A DNA stretch of 64,000 bases from Crotalaria pallida (lineage: Eukaryota > Streptophyta > Magnoliopsida > Fabales > Fabaceae), in NCBI GenBank assembly GCA_037953625.1, contig CM075650.1, positions 143,869,206 through 143,933,205 on the forward strand. The letters are read 5' to 3'. How positions within the stretch are numbered: the first letter of the stretch is position 1; the number at the start of each line of letters is the position of its first letter. Both the position numbers and the translations under genes were made by a program. The notes below the pieces were generated by a model. The model saw nothing but the letters and a program-made list of their open reading frames with translations. It had not been told where the DNA came from and made no database searches. This document shows positions 1 to 11,623 of this stretch, piece after piece.

Positions 1-333
1 ACAAACCTGTGATTATAGAATTATTAATGGCAATCATGTAAATAAGTGGAAAAAGATTCCTTTTATTCTTATGATTCAATTTCTTCTCCAGCGAGTTTTT
101 CCCTGCACGACAATGAAGGCAAAAAGACATTTGACCTGATAAACATGGTTGAATGGCAATTTTCTTCTCCATCTTTCGCTGCTCAAGTCATTTGAGTCAG
201 AGAAAACAACTTGAATTTGTATTATTATCCAAACACGTATTTTTGTTTTTTTGTTCTATGAAATTTGTTTTGGGAATTGGTTTTAAAATCTGTTCTATGA
301 AACAATAAAACAAGATAGTAATCAAACAGGCCC
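1..333. mobile_element. 3' part of a MITE, cut by the window edge
   Basis: The right terminus ends with CAAACAGGCCC at 323-333. The complete copy at 61157-61689 begins with the inverted complement GGGCCTGTTTGATTACTATT. Only the part equivalent to 61357-61689 is visible here. No coding capacity is seen. No clear target duplication was found at the full copy, so the superfamily is unassigned; hAT-like is possible. Confidence 0.7.
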
Positions 334-1870
334 TAAAGCTCTATTATGATATGGGAAAAGAAAATTATGCTGTATACGCTGTGGTGTGATTTTGGTAGAC
401 ATGGTTGTATGTCTCTGGTTGTATAAAAGGCACAATGTTTTTACGTTGGTCTCTCTAAATGTTATATAGAAAATAATCATATATAAGAAGAGTCTGTATA
501 AGACATTTATTTTCCTAGTTTGTTATGGATTTGTCTCTAGTAAGCATGTTTTCAAAATTATCTTCTAAAGAGCATCATATAAATAAATAAAATACTAAAA
601 AAAATGTAAGCAATATCTCAATGAAATAAAAAGCATATTCAAAGTTTCAATCATAGTTATCCAATATCTACTTTTAGGCTGGTGGTGGTCGCTTACCAAT
701 TAAATTCTTAAGTATTATGGTGTCAAAAAACCGTGTGATAAAAGGCTCGATTCCACTCATTTCTAGAAGCCTCAAATTGGGAAGATTCTATAAACAACTT
801 AGGTCGGACTATCACCTTCGTGTGGTAAGACACTCTAAAAACAAAAAATAAAGTTTCAATCATAGTTGCCAAGTTCAGTGATTTTGTCTTTGAACCATAA
901 ACAGGTTCATTCACCTCGGTTCGTGGACATTTTCATCCTGGATTACATTGGAACGCGAACTAGTGCATCAAAATGGACCGAACCAAACACAAAGTTGATA
1001 TTGCATTGGGAGCTTTTGAAGAAACCGGGAGTCTAGGGTATCTAAAAAAAAGAGAAAAAGTTGAGTTTTGTGTGGGATCTGAAAAGATAAAGAAGAAAAA
1101 GTGAGGAAGGAGAAATATTCTTCATTAATAATAAAGAAATTTGTTATTTTTGCTTCAATTTTTGTATATTCAGTAAGCGGTAATGCAGTGTTCAATTTTT
1201 GTATATATAGGATGAATAAATTTAGGGAAAAAACAAAAGATATCAAGGCTAAGAAGTGGAGAGGAAAAATGTTTTTCACTTTGTAATTAAAAAAAATGAG
1301 GTGGCGGAAAAATGTGCAGAGTTAATGCCTATGTTAGTAAACTCGTCTTGATTTATTCTATAACTAATAAAAATTAATATAATTATTATTTGTTGTATGT
1401 TTTTAAATCTATGCACTCATGCATAGAATAACCAAATATTAAAAAGAAAATTGTATTGAAAAATTAAGTATTCATTTTTGGGTTCATTAAACGTATCACT
1501 TCCCTACACAAGCATATTTTTTAGAATTTGTTTAACTTAGGAATACGGTACATTGATTAGAAAAATATTTATTAGTTTACTGGGAAAATTTACCTTTAAC
1601 TTAAAAAGATGAATCAAGTATAAACTTAAAACTTACCATGTCTCTAAACCACATATCATCTGAGTCTACCTTCATCGTACCATATATTTAATTAATAAAT
1701 ATCATACCACATACCAGAACCCGTACCATGAACCGAAACGTATGTACCGCGTTCTTGGTAATTATGGTTTCAATCCAAAAGGCAACTTTTCCAAATATTG
1801 AAGGATATGGGGATCGGATAGTATTTGTTGTGTCTTGAAATTTATTTTTGGCTTATTTATGTCTTTAGTT
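334..1870. other. Gene-free AT-rich stretch
   Basis: No ORF here resembles a known protein. The open frames are short, AT-driven and hydrophobic. A short motif (AAGTTTCAATCATAGTT) occurs at about 645 and 850. A degenerate inverted match near 1755-1785 hints at an old transposon of about 0.9 kb between 850 and 1785, but the arms are too diverged to be sure. Confidence 0.5.
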
Positions 1871-2569
1871 CTTAAAAGTTGGGAGCTAGTTTTAGTCCCT
1901 GAAAGTTTTTTTGACCTTGACTCGTCCTTAATTGTTTTGAAAATTTGGTTTTAGTCTTTGTTGTTAGGAAAAATCCGTTAACATGGCTAACGAAACGCCA
2001 CATTGGCATACACGTATGCAAATACTGCATGCTACTAGTACAATAACGTGGATAATAAAGGCCCGCAGGAGCAAACGGGTCAAAGCCCAACCCAAATGTG
2101 TTTGTGAATTGAGCTTTGGCCCTTTTGCTCTTGAGGGTCTGGATCATCCACATCATCATGATTGTAACAGCCCGATTTTCACTTCCAAAATCAAAACTAA
2201 TTTATTATCAATTTATTGTAAAAATGAGGCCATTTTTTTTTTTTGAAAACATAAGTTCATTAGTTGCTGTCTTCACTTACTTGAAAATCGAGTTGTCACT
2301 TTTGAAACTTCTCGTAACCAACACCATCAAAATGTCATAATATCATTATCATTATAACTGAAACCTAAACCACAAACATCGGAGTCTCACCTCCAGAAGT
2401 TTTACAAAAGCAGTTTATAGTTACAAAAGATTACAAAACGGATTTTGAAACTTAATTTAAAAACATAATTAAAAGTAGCTTGATTACATCCATGGTACTT
2501 CACAAAGTAATCCTCGATTGGGAACTTAGATCCTAGACACAAGAACATCTAGACACAGAACGCCGGACA

Positions 2570-2911
2570 TCACTCTTCAGCCGAACTAGCCTCCGCTTCC
2601 ATCTCCTCACTAGAATCCGTCTCCGCTTCGTGAACAGAGTCACTTGCGTCTTCCTCCTCCATCGGTTGTGGAATCACCGCAGCTAATGGTGCGGGATAGC
2701 CATCATACTCATGATGCTCCCTCGGTCCGCCATCCTGATAGTCACGAAGAGTGACCTGCCCTACATGCACGTCCAGACTCGTCCCTCTCAAAATATGCCT
2801 TGGATCGTCGATTTCCAAAAGAGTTTCACCTCTCCAAATCCAACCTTCAGGGACAACCTCCCATGCTCCTCCTTGAAGAGGCCACATGTGGATTGCTACA
2901 CGATACGCCAT
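2570..2911 (-). CDS. 113-residue ORF inside the solo LTR, unknown function
   Basis: I do not recognise this protein. The first third is rich in Trp and Gly (MWPLQGG, GWIWRGE). A middle part has a charged pattern (HILRGTSLDVHVGQVTLRDY). The last third is very acidic and rich in Glu, Ser and Asp. It reads in the inferred sense direction of the LTR and ends about 400 bp before the LTR end, so it would lie late in a long R-U5 leader. Base composition is clearly more GC-rich than the flanks, unlike a chance AT-driven frame. The second copy begins the same way near 63926 but runs off the window. It could be an LTR-encoded leader protein, a captured fragment or a chance ORF. Confidence 0.35.
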   Translation of the reverse strand: MAYRVAIHMWPLQGGAWEVVPEGWIWRGETLLEIDDPRHILRGTSLDVHVGQVTLRDYQDGGPREHHEYDGYPAPLAAVIPQPMEEEDASDSVHEAETDSSEEMEAEASSAEE

Positions 2912-5900
2912 CTACCCGTTACAATACCGGCAATTGCCAATACGACAAAAAGGTAGGAGAGAGTCAGTGTTCCGAACACTAATGAGTTGACCGTGAGGTC
3001 TCATGGTAGACTCAATGAAAAGATAGACAGATAATGGGACAAAATACTATGACCAGAATAACATAACCTAAACATAATATAATCACATCATCATCATCAC
3101 ATATATATGTATAACAGGTTATACACACAGCATAAATGAATGAAGTATAACAAAGCATATAATAATATTTCAAACATAACAAAATCATGAATTAATGCCA
3201 CATAATTCAATACACATAATATCATAATTCTCTTCAAGCATTCAAACCTTATCACAATCTTTCTCAATCTTTCAAGAATTCACTTATACTTTCATTCTTT
3301 GAATCTTTCATTAATCTTAAGTCTTATCATAATCAGTTCACTCAATGAGGTGGGGAAAAACCATCACTGAGGAAAAACGCTCACGTCTACATCTCCTCGG
3401 TCATCCATCCAACCTAGTCGGAAGCTAACAGAAGTACAGGACCTTTACCACGCGGGCACGACAGCTGTCTCAACAATTGGCTCCAAGCCAGGAGAACTGT
3501 AGAACTCTCGGGTACAGCCTCAAATCATTTCATTTCAATTCATATAATATTATTTAATCAAGGCTCACTGTAGAAAAACTCGGGTACAGTGGCAAATCAC
3601 AATGCCCCGTTCCAGTCCCTCTCACTGTTCTAGACTTGCAATCAAGGGGGTGACAGTATTATTTCTAGTTAGCTGCGCAGAACTTACCACGGCTTAGGAC
3701 CCAGTCCCTACCACGTTCGTATGCCGCATGTGGGGTTCGTTCCGCCTAGAAATATACTCCAGGCTTCTTGACGTTCACCGTCCTTGCCCTCCCCTCATGC
3801 AATCTCCACCTGAGTATCCGCAAATACCCATGGTATCTTCCTCTCCACTACTTCGCACTCTCATAGCTCACCGCTTATGTTAAAGTCTTTTAAAGTCTTT
3901 TATATTCTTTTAATTAACCTAAGGTCGGCTCGCCCTTGATTCATCCCTTCGACAAGTCCCGACCGCTAAGGGTTATATCTGTTCCCCACAATATTCACAC
4001 ATCTCTTTCTCTTTCACTAGCCACTTGGCAACAAATCCATTAAATCGCTCCCGTAGGAATTCTCATGAATCTCTTGTATTCTTTTTCTCAATCTCAATAG
4101 CCGCTTGGCAATCATCCTCAATCTTGAATCCTCGAGCACGATCTCAGCTTCACGAACATGATCTCCACATCACGAGCACCATCTTGGCATCATTCGCTCC
4201 ATGAAACATTCTCGGATCTCATCACTTATCATCTTTCCACTTAACCTCAAGTCTTACTCTTCTCATGATTCCCATTATCATATGTCACAACATTCAGATT
4301 TTCCAGACAGAATATAATATACTCAACAATATAAACACAGTAAAATTCAGTACATGGCAGAATCAAGCATGCATCATATTTGGCAAAACAGATAAACAAT
4401 TAGCACATAATATATCACATAAGGCTCATTACATCACAGTCCATGTATTCATGCTACGACCAACCACGTTACGGGATCACAACACTCTCACTCACCTCTT
4501 ATCCCAGCAAGCGAAATACTTTGTCCTCGAAAATCTCTAACTTCTCCTTGTAGTTCAGTCCTACTGTCTAGAGAATACCTCATATTAAATAAAATACGTT
4601 TACGTCAAAAATCTATTTCAATTAAAAATCATCACTTGTTCTCTTCACTTGAAATAGAAAATCCCTTATTTTCTTTTCATCACCATCGTTTACCAAAACA
4701 AATCCAATCTTTTCTTGTACTTGAATTTTCTCAAAATCACTTGAAAACTCACATTAATGTAAATTAAATAATTGATTTATGTGGCTGTATGAAATAAGTC
4801 CAACCACCCTCTTAGTTCTTCAAACACCGAAAAGTCAATAATTTTTCAATCTAACTTTTTGTTATTTCAAAGGGCACTTAAAATCCACATTTTTCATAAA
4901 TCAAAAACACTTTTAAAGTTGAAATACCTTAGGAATAAATCTTGGACAGCAAAGAATTAAAAATCAAAACCCTTAAAAATACTCATTGAAATAATCAAAC
5001 TCACTCACTCACTCATTTTCATATAAAAACCGAATTGAAAGAAAAGCACCACAACACCATTTAAATAATTTAACTTAACATTAAATCACAAAACACACTT
5101 ATTTCTTTAAGTCACTTCATATGAAAAAGAATCTAGCCTACTACACATGCCTAGGCCGAATCATCATCATGGCAAAACAAGGTTTTTGATGCACTTTTTC
5201 AACATGCAACCTTAAAATCCTCAAACCAAATCATGCACTTTAAAACACATGGTTTCTAAAATACCACTTCCTCTCTTAAGCATAAAACCGTGACCCTTTT
5301 CCTCTTCAAACCAAATTTTCACTTTTATTTTCCTTGCATGCACTTTGAAAATACTTGAATCAAGAAGAAAACCACATGCAAGAGTCTTTTTCATGAAAAA
5401 CAAATCATGATCTCCTAGTTCTAAGCTTGGCCGAATATTCAACATCAAAAATCAAGAGAAAAGCTCAAATCTTTAACATGCAAAAACTTTAAACTTAAAT
5501 CAAAGTAAAACCATTTTTCAAAAGTTGATTTCCCTTGGTTTTCTTGCTAAAACTGTGACATGCAACACAAAGATCAAGACTTTTTAGTTCAAGAATCACA
5601 TGCAAGATTCAAGATCAAGACTTTTTAAAGATCAAAGTTTCTTAAAGATAAAAACCAAAAATCAAAGCTTTATCAAGATCAAATCAAGATCAAAGCTTTT
5701 CAACAACTCAAATCAACTTTTAAAGGCCTAAAGATAACATGCAAGAACTTGAATCAAAATAAAAATCATCATGACCTAGTTTCCTAGTCATGGCCGAATC
5801 ACAAAGTCCAAAGTTTAAGGTTCTACAAGTTTGTTTAGCTCTTGAAAACTCAAGATCAAGGCTTAGAAATTACATGCAATCATAGATCTACTAGAAAATG

Positions 5901-6087
5901 AACATGCAAGAGCAATTGAAGGTTACAAGGCTTAGAAAAACAACAACTAACTCTAACACTCTAGGATCTTCGAAATATACTAAGAAAAGAGGTAATCTTC
6001 AACCTTCTTAACTTGATCTTCAAGAAGAATCCTAAGGTTTAGGGCTTGAACTCCTTCCTTCTTCCTCTCCAAGCTCTCGGCCTCTCG

Positions 6088-6109
6088 CTCTCTCTCTCTC
6101 TCTCTCTCT
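6088..6109. repeat. (CT)n microsatellite in the solo LTR
   Basis: About eleven CT units form an uninterrupted run within a longer CT-rich tract. On the inferred sense (minus) strand this is a GA tract roughly 100 bp downstream of the TATA motif. Confidence 0.9.
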
Positions 6110-6205
6110 TTTCTTTTCTAAGAGCTAATGAGACTCTTAGAACTAATGTTTAGAAATGAAGGAAAATGAAATGAGAAATGGGTGAAATGAACTAAGGGCT
6201 TTAGG

Positions 6206-6213
6206 TATATATA
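6206..6213 (-). promoter_or_regulatory. Candidate TATA box of the solo LTR
   Basis: The minus strand reads CCTATATATACC here. It is the best TATA-like motif in the first 600 bp of the LTR in minus orientation. A transcription start would be expected about 30 bp further left, near 6175. Confidence 0.45.
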
Positions 6214-7081
6214 GGCAAGTGAGTATTTCCCTTCTTGTTCTTGAGATAATTCGGTCAAGAGTGAAATGGTGAGGGGCAATTTTGGCTTTCCAAAAAGTTG
6301 CATGGCTTAGGTCTTGACAACTAGACAAAGAGAGTGAATTTAGGCTCTAATCTCACTTCCTATTGGTTGGTCAATCTCTTAACCACACTTCTCCACTAAT
6401 CTAATTCTATATGGTTCTAATATATTCTTATAGGCTTCTAGAAAAATTAAAGGCCTTATCATGCATACACATACATATCCGTACATACATCACAATTTAA
6501 AGGCCTTCCTCATAAAATAACTCATGCACAAAATCATAATTCCCTTAAAATAGAAAAATATTAAATACATAATCATTTCTCAAAACTCAACTTTAAAACT
6601 CATAATATTTTATTATGAAAATCATTTCTTTGAAATCATTCATCACTTGAAATCATAAAAACGGAAATTCACTCCAAGAAATACTCTTTTCAAATATTCT
6701 TTCAAAACAAATCCTTTTATTGCTTAAAACAAATATGAGGTTTTAGACGGGGTGTTACAATGATGACATGCAATACCAGCACATGTGTATGTTGATGTAA
6801 CATTCTGTTAACCACATTAGTAATTAACGGATTTTCCCCAAAGACATGGCCTAAAACCAAATTTTCAAAATAATTAAGGATTAGTCAAGGCCAAAAAATA
6901 TTTATAGTTTTCAAGTCCAATATTTATAGTTCAAAATTTAAAAGTATATTTATTTTTCACTTCTGGTCTCTTTTGTCTTTCTTCTTCAAGTCCAATATTT
7001 ATAGTTCAAAATTTAAAAGTAAACCGTAAATTATTTGTGTGACCTATGTTGCAACATGTGGTAGTGTCAGGACGTGGAGTT

Positions 7082-7510
7082 TGTTGGGTTTTGCTTGAAA
7101 TATTCTATTTTAGTAAGTCCCACATTGCCTGGGATTGGAATGAAGGATGGAAGCCAAAGTTATATATTGGACTTAAGTTCCTTGTTTTAACTTGTCCCAG
7201 TTGGAAAACACTTTAAGCTTGTATCCAACTTTTGTTTTTCCTCTTTTATATTCCAGGTTAGAATATTGTGAGGAGTAGTGATGGTATTTGCTTTGGAGAG
7301 TGTGGATGTATTGGGATCAAGGGGAGAGTAGTCTATGTGTTGTAAAAATTTTCACGTAGTATTATTTTTTGGTTGTCTTTAGGCAACGACCATGGTTGTT
7401 TTTTTTCCAGTTTTGGAGTTTTTTCCACTTTAAATACTTGTGTGGTGATTGTTCTATTTTCTTATTTTATTTCTCTGGCAAGGTTTTAGGAAAAGGTATT
7501 TTTCCCAACA
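7082..7510 (+). repeat. 5' LTR of the gag-only copia element
   Basis: It starts TGTTGGGTTTTGC and ends TTTTTCCCAACA. It aligns along its whole length with 8691-9124, with several percent divergence, so the insertion is not very recent. Confidence 0.85.
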
Positions 7511-7531
7511 ACTAGTATCAAGAGCTTAGGT

Positions 7532-8307
7532 TTGATGTCAAGTTTTCCGAGTGCCGTGAAGTTTGGCATAGAGAAATTTGATGGAAGAATAAATTTTGGT
7601 TTGTGGCAAATTCAAGTCAAGGATGTGTTGATACAATCAAGATTACACAAGGCGTTAACATGGAAGGTTTCTAGTATGAAATATGACAAATTGGAGGAAA
7701 CGGATTTGAGAGCAGCAAGTGCTATTCGTCTGTATTTGGCCAAGAATGTTCTTGCAAATGTGCATAATATGAAAACGGCCAAGGAGCTTTAGGAAAACTC
7801 GAAGGGTTATATCAGGCAAAGGGCATCTCAAATCGGTTGTTGCTGAAGGAGCAGTTCCACAATTTGCGCATGGATGATAGCATGAAGGTCTCCGATCATC
7901 TTAGTTCTCTCAATGGTATTGTCTTTGAGTTAGAGGCTATTGGAGTGAAGATTGAAGATGAGGACAAGGCGCTAAGGCTAATATGGTCTCTTCCATCTTC
8001 CTATAGGCATATCAAACCTGTTTTGATGTATGGGAAGGAAACTCTGAATTTTGAAGAAGTTGCTGGTAAAATTATTTCGGAAAAAAGAAGAATGATAAGT
8101 CAGGATGACACTTCATCAGTTTCAGTGCTAGTCACTAGAGGTGGATATCTTTGGAAGAAGAACCAGGGAAAAGGTATGATGTGCTGGAAATGTGGAAGCT
8201 TTGGGCATGTGAAGAAAAATTGTCCAGGTGGAGCAAGATCAGAAAAGAGCTTTGGGTCAGATGCAAACAGTCTCTCTATCACTGGTGGAGAGGATGATTT
8301 TTTCTGA
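7532..8307 (+). pseudogene. Copia gag (UBN2-type) with CCHC zinc knuckle, broken
   Basis: The frame opens with a typical copia gag start (FGIEKFDGRINFGLWQ) and continues through the alpha-helical capsid region (LLLKEQFHNLRM, LWSLPSSY). It ends with a zinc knuckle CWKCGSFGHVKKNC at about 8181-8222, C-X2-C-X4-H-X4-C complete. The protein is split: an in-frame TAG at 7790-7792 is followed by a one-base shift, and reading resumes in another frame at about 7800. The product would bind element RNA and form particles if intact. It terminates at 8307 with no pol downstream, only 380 bp of noncoding sequence before the 3' LTR. Confidence 0.8.
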
Positions 8308-8374
8308 AATAAAAAGATGGTTTATCCTCATGGCATTACCACGATGTCATGGAGAAGGATGAGATTATGCTAGC

Positions 8375-8505
8375 GGTTCCATAATTGCACACGGGCATTG
8401 GTTGACATGAATGCAAGGTGTGTTGCACGTGCATTGGTTGCTGATGCAAGGTGTGAAATGAGCATTGGTTGACATTGATGCAAGGTGTGTGGTGGTTGAT
8501 GTCAG
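8375..8505. repeat. Degenerate ~40-bp tandem repeat
   Basis: The block GCATTGGTTGACAT..GATGCAAGGTGTG recurs about three times between the gag frame and the 3' LTR. Copies differ by substitutions and small indels. No function is evident. Confidence 0.6.
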
Positions 8506-8690
8506 TCGCTGAGGAACTTCCGGAGATGACGATCGTGGAGGTTGCACCATAAACTTTTCAGCATGGTTTCGACATGTGCAGCATAATGGCGGTATAATCT
8601 TTATGGTGAAGTGTGATAGTTCTTTTGAGCTATGATTGTCGGTTTAGGTAATGAAGGCAGAAATGCGTATATTTCAATCAAGGTGGAGTT

Positions 8691-9124
8691 TGTTGGGTTT
8701 TGCTTAAAATATTCTATTTTAGCAAGTCCCACATATCCTGGGATTGGAATGAAGGATGGAAGCCAAGGCTATATATTGGGCTTAAGTTCCTTGTTTTAAC
8801 TTGTCCCAGTTGGAAAACACTTCAAACTTGTATCAAACTTTTGTTTTTCCTCTTTTATATTCTAGGTTAGAATATTGTGAGGAGTAGTGAGGGTATTTGC
8901 TTTGGAGAGTGTGGGTGTATTGGGATCAAGGGGATAGTAGTCTATGTATGTGTTGTAAAAAATTTCACGTAGCATTATTTTCTGGTTGTCTTTAGGCAAC
9001 GACTGTGGTTGTTTTTTTTCCAGTTTTGGATTTTTTTCCACGTTAAATCCTTGTGTGGTGATTGTTCTATTTTCTTATTTTATTTCTCTGGCAAGGTTTT
9101 AGGAAAAAGGTATTTTTCCCAACA
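8691..9124 (+). repeat. 3' LTR of the gag-only copia element
   Basis: It matches 7082-7510 from TGTTGGG to CCCAACA and is directly preceded by the purine-rich tract AATCAAGGTGGAG. Confidence 0.85.
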
Positions 9125-10374
9125 AGTAGGAGGAGCCCAAGTATGTTGGTCAAGATTAAGACATGCCCAATTGTCATAAAAATATCACGAATGTCATCCG
9201 CAATTGCAATAAAAATGTTACTAATGTACACAAAATGATTGCAGTGCACATCTTCTAGTACCTCATTACTAGAGATAATATTATTTTTTTTAAAAACTTA
9301 AGTTATTCTCTAATTCTCTTCCTCTTGATCTCTATGTTGTACCTCTTCCAATGAAGAAGTTTTCCTCTATTTATAAAGGGCTCATGCAATGTAAAGTGTA
9401 AATACACTGTAATATTTCGATTTTGAGTGCCAAAATTTCCACGGGCCTAAGCAATAGCCTATTGCATCGTTCAATTTTTCTTCATGCAACTAATGCACTA
9501 TTTGAATTAAATTCATGTCGTATGGCTTTTCTTTATTGACAATATGGCTTTCACCGTATATGGCCGAACCTCATAATTCACCTCCTCCTGGGTCTAGCCA
9601 TTGTGAAAAATCTTGCATCATTCGTCTAAGATCCATGCTGATCAACTCAGTACAAGCATTTTACACTTTACAGTTTTGGTCATCAAGTCAGCAAAATTTT
9701 TATCAGTGTGAATCTTTTCCAGCTTGACCTCTTGTTTTTCTATTATTTGATGTAGCCAATGGTATCTAACATTAATATGCTTCGTATGCCAATGGTACAT
9801 ATATAGCATTCTTGCTTAACTCCAATGCACTTTGATTGTGCAATGGATAACAAACCTTTAATTTTCTACTTCATTCCCAACTGTTGGAGAAATCTCTTCA
9901 ACTAAAACATTTCTTTCCCTACTTCTATCATGACAATATATTTATTTTTCACTTTAGTAGTTGATCAGTCAACACACTTATGAAATTGTGTCCGCTAAGA
10001 CACATGTTCACTTGCAAAAGTAAACACAAATCCTAAGGTAGATTTCCTACTCAAGATCTCCCACCATAACTGCATCTGCATATCCTTTTAGGATTATTTA
10101 TTGTCTTTCAAAGCACAAACACACTCTAGAGCTACCTTGCATGTATCTTATAAGATACACTTCATCACTTCCCAATGATTTTTACCAATATTGAAAGGAT
10201 ACCTGCTAACATCTCAACCTTATGAGCGATATCCGACTGAGTATAAACCATGACATACATCAAATTCCCAAATGTAGAGGAGTATGGTACATCAGCCATG
10301 TCATTGTTTTCTTCCTCACCAGTTGAGAAACTCTTTTTGCTAAGTTTGAAACGATTGGCTAATAGGGTGCTAAT
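9125..10374 (-). pseudogene. Copia relic, 3' half (RT C-terminus, RNase H remnant, likely LTR)
   Basis: On the minus strand 10374-10165 encodes the end of a copia reverse transcriptase region: a LANRFKLSK segment followed by VPYSSTFGNLMYVMV and a SDIAHKV motif. These match the family pattern before RNase H. The sequence then decays, with traces of RNase H between about 9700 and 10160. A minus-strand TATAAATAGAGG motif at about 9369-9381 suggests the element's 3' LTR lies at about 9130-9500. The frame breaks at the hAT insertion (10375) and resumes at 17097, so the two relics are one element. Confidence 0.7.
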
Positions 10375-10439
10375 CAGGGCTGGTCCTAACATCGTCGAGG
10401 TTGTAGGTGGAAAAAAAATGGGAGGCCCTATTTAATAAA

Positions 10440-11083
10440 AAGTTTCATATCATATTCAAGAATTTTTTTGCAACATTTTCTTTAAAATAAAATTTTTCAA
10501 AATACTCTTAATATTCATAAGTATACAATATTTAAAGCAACCAATAATGGCTTACATATAAACTACAAAACATAATAACTAAATGATACGATATTATCTC
10601 AAAAATTAAATAAAATAAGAAAACGGATAAATTTAGTAACTAATTAAACTTATTATTATCAAAGAAATATAAATAATTGTATTAAAGTTTTAAATTAAAA
10701 AAATATGCATAATTGAATCAAAATTTCTTTTTATGTTCATACTTTATGCTATGTTAAGATAAATATATCACTCCATGAAAGATTGCTCAAAGCAAAAGAA
10801 CTTTGGAGAGATTTCATTCTTCCCTTTGAATCTACACGCTTTTCTCTTCTGATTTGCATTCTTGGTGTAGAGATAATATTAACAATGGATGGGGCAATTT
10901 TACTATTGAGAAATGGATCATTGTCTTCATTTGTTGCATATATTATCTTTGACAATGGAGAAATCGCTTCTCTACCAATCCCAAATTTAAATATCCTATT
11001 GACATGCAGTTTTTTGTTTATATGCAGGTACATTGAGTTTTTAATAATCTTATTAGAAACTCAAGGGATATGGTACAAAAAAA
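10440..11083. other. hAT interior, AT-rich, no recognised gene
   Basis: The AT-rich sequence contains short frames upstream of the RNase H relic. On the plus strand 10860-10960 may hold a faint upstream continuation of that relic, but I cannot confirm it. Confidence 0.4.
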
Positions 11084-11623
11084 ATGGAAATGCTTTTTAT
11101 CATATGGCAACCTCCTCTAGATGGTTGGATCAAGCTAAACAGAGATGGAGCCTCAAAAGGTAATTCAGGAGTAGCTGGATGTGGCAGTCTATTCCGTGAT
11201 GATGGTGGCAATTGGCTTGGTGGATACTGCAAAAAAATTGAAAATGCAACATCTTACAAAGCAGAATTGGGAGGCATATATGTTGGCATATTGCTTGCTT
11301 GGGACAAAGGCTATAGAAGGCTTATAGTGGAATGCGACTCCCTGTCCATTGTAATCTCTCTCACCCATGCTGATCGTAACCATGATACGACAATCACTAA
11401 TGGACTGCTACAAAGAATCTTAATTCTGTGCTAGAGGAATTGGAGCATTATATTTTCTCATTCTCTAAGGGAAGACAATATGTGCGTTGATTATTTGGCT
11501 AATACTAACCTTATACTTGACTTTGGTTGTCATATAATCAATGTTCCGGACCAAGCTCTTAGGAGCCTACTCCACCAGGACTATAGGGGAGTAGCTTTCC
11601 CTAGACCCTCAATTGTTTCTTAG
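11084..11623 (+). pseudogene. RNase H-like domain (RVT_3 type) relic captured within the hAT element
   Basis: The plus-strand frame carries the pattern of the RNase H domain found at the end of plant non-LTR retrotransposons and in their domesticated relatives: KLNRDGASKGN (first Asp), a YKAELGG stretch (Glu), VECDS (third acidic residue) and a later CVDYLAN segment (last Asp). An in-frame TAG at 11432-11434 interrupts it, and it ends with TAG at 11621-11623. Directly after that stop the poly-T of the opposite-strand LINE begins. It is either the 3' remnant of a second LINE or a fragment picked up by the hAT. No RT partner lies upstream in this orientation. Confidence 0.7.

Larger units (their letters stand above)
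1..2644. repeat. Left copy of a near-identical direct repeat at the window ends
   Basis: This block matches 61357-64000 base for base at a constant offset of 61356, apart from about a dozen substitutions and a few small length changes in homopolymers or AT runs. The match begins at base 1 and is still continuing at base 64000, so the true repeat is longer than seen. It includes the end of a MITE, a gene-free stretch, one arm of an inverted-repeat element and the start of a solo LTR. The copies therefore arose after the LTR insertion. A tandem segmental duplication and an assembly redundancy are both possible. Confidence 0.95.
2163..6759 (-). mobile_element. Solo LTR, 4.6 kb, probably chromovirus/Tekay-like Ty3-gypsy
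   Basis: The element starts TGTAACAGCC, ends GGGTGTTACA, and is flanked by a perfect 5-bp target duplication ATGAT at 2158-2162 and 6760-6764. No second LTR, gag or pol was found inside, so this looks like one very long LTR left after LTR-LTR recombination. Read on the minus strand it starts TGTAACACCCC, a common start for plant chromovirus LTRs. On that strand a TATATATA motif lies about 550 bp from the 5' end, which supports minus orientation. An ORF lies near the 3' end. A second, truncated copy of the same insertion begins at 63519. Confidence 0.85.
1875..6920. mobile_element. Long-terminal-inverted-repeat element (MULE-like or foldback) split by a solo LTR
   Basis: The left arm at about 1905-2060 reads through ACCTTGACTCGTCCTTAATT and AAAATTTGGTTTTAG. 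It is the imperfect reverse complement of about 6765-6905 on the right. Without the inserted LTR (2163-6759) the two arms would be only about 100-200 bp apart, giving a foldback of roughly 0.4 kb. No transposase is present. Outer ends and target duplication are not resolved, so the family name is tentative. Confidence 0.65.
7082..9124 (+). mobile_element. Gag-only (non-autonomous) Ty1-copia element
   Basis: Two LTRs of about 430 bp (7082-7510 and 8691-9124) start TGTTGGG and end CCCAACA. They enclose only 1.2 kb, which encodes a gag-like protein with a CCHC knuckle and no protease, integrase or reverse transcriptase. A degenerate initiator-Met primer site (AGTATCAAGAGC) follows the left LTR. 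A purine-rich AATCAAGGTGGAG tract precedes the right one. Flanking pentamers (GAGTT left, GTAGG right) do not match, so one end may have been exchanged. Mobilisation in trans by a full copia is inferred. Confidence 0.85.

Noticed and set aside
968..1279. 103-residue minus-strand ORF, repeated at 62324-62635
   Set aside because: AT-driven, Phe/Leu-rich, no recognisable domain. Its repetition only reflects the duplicated block.
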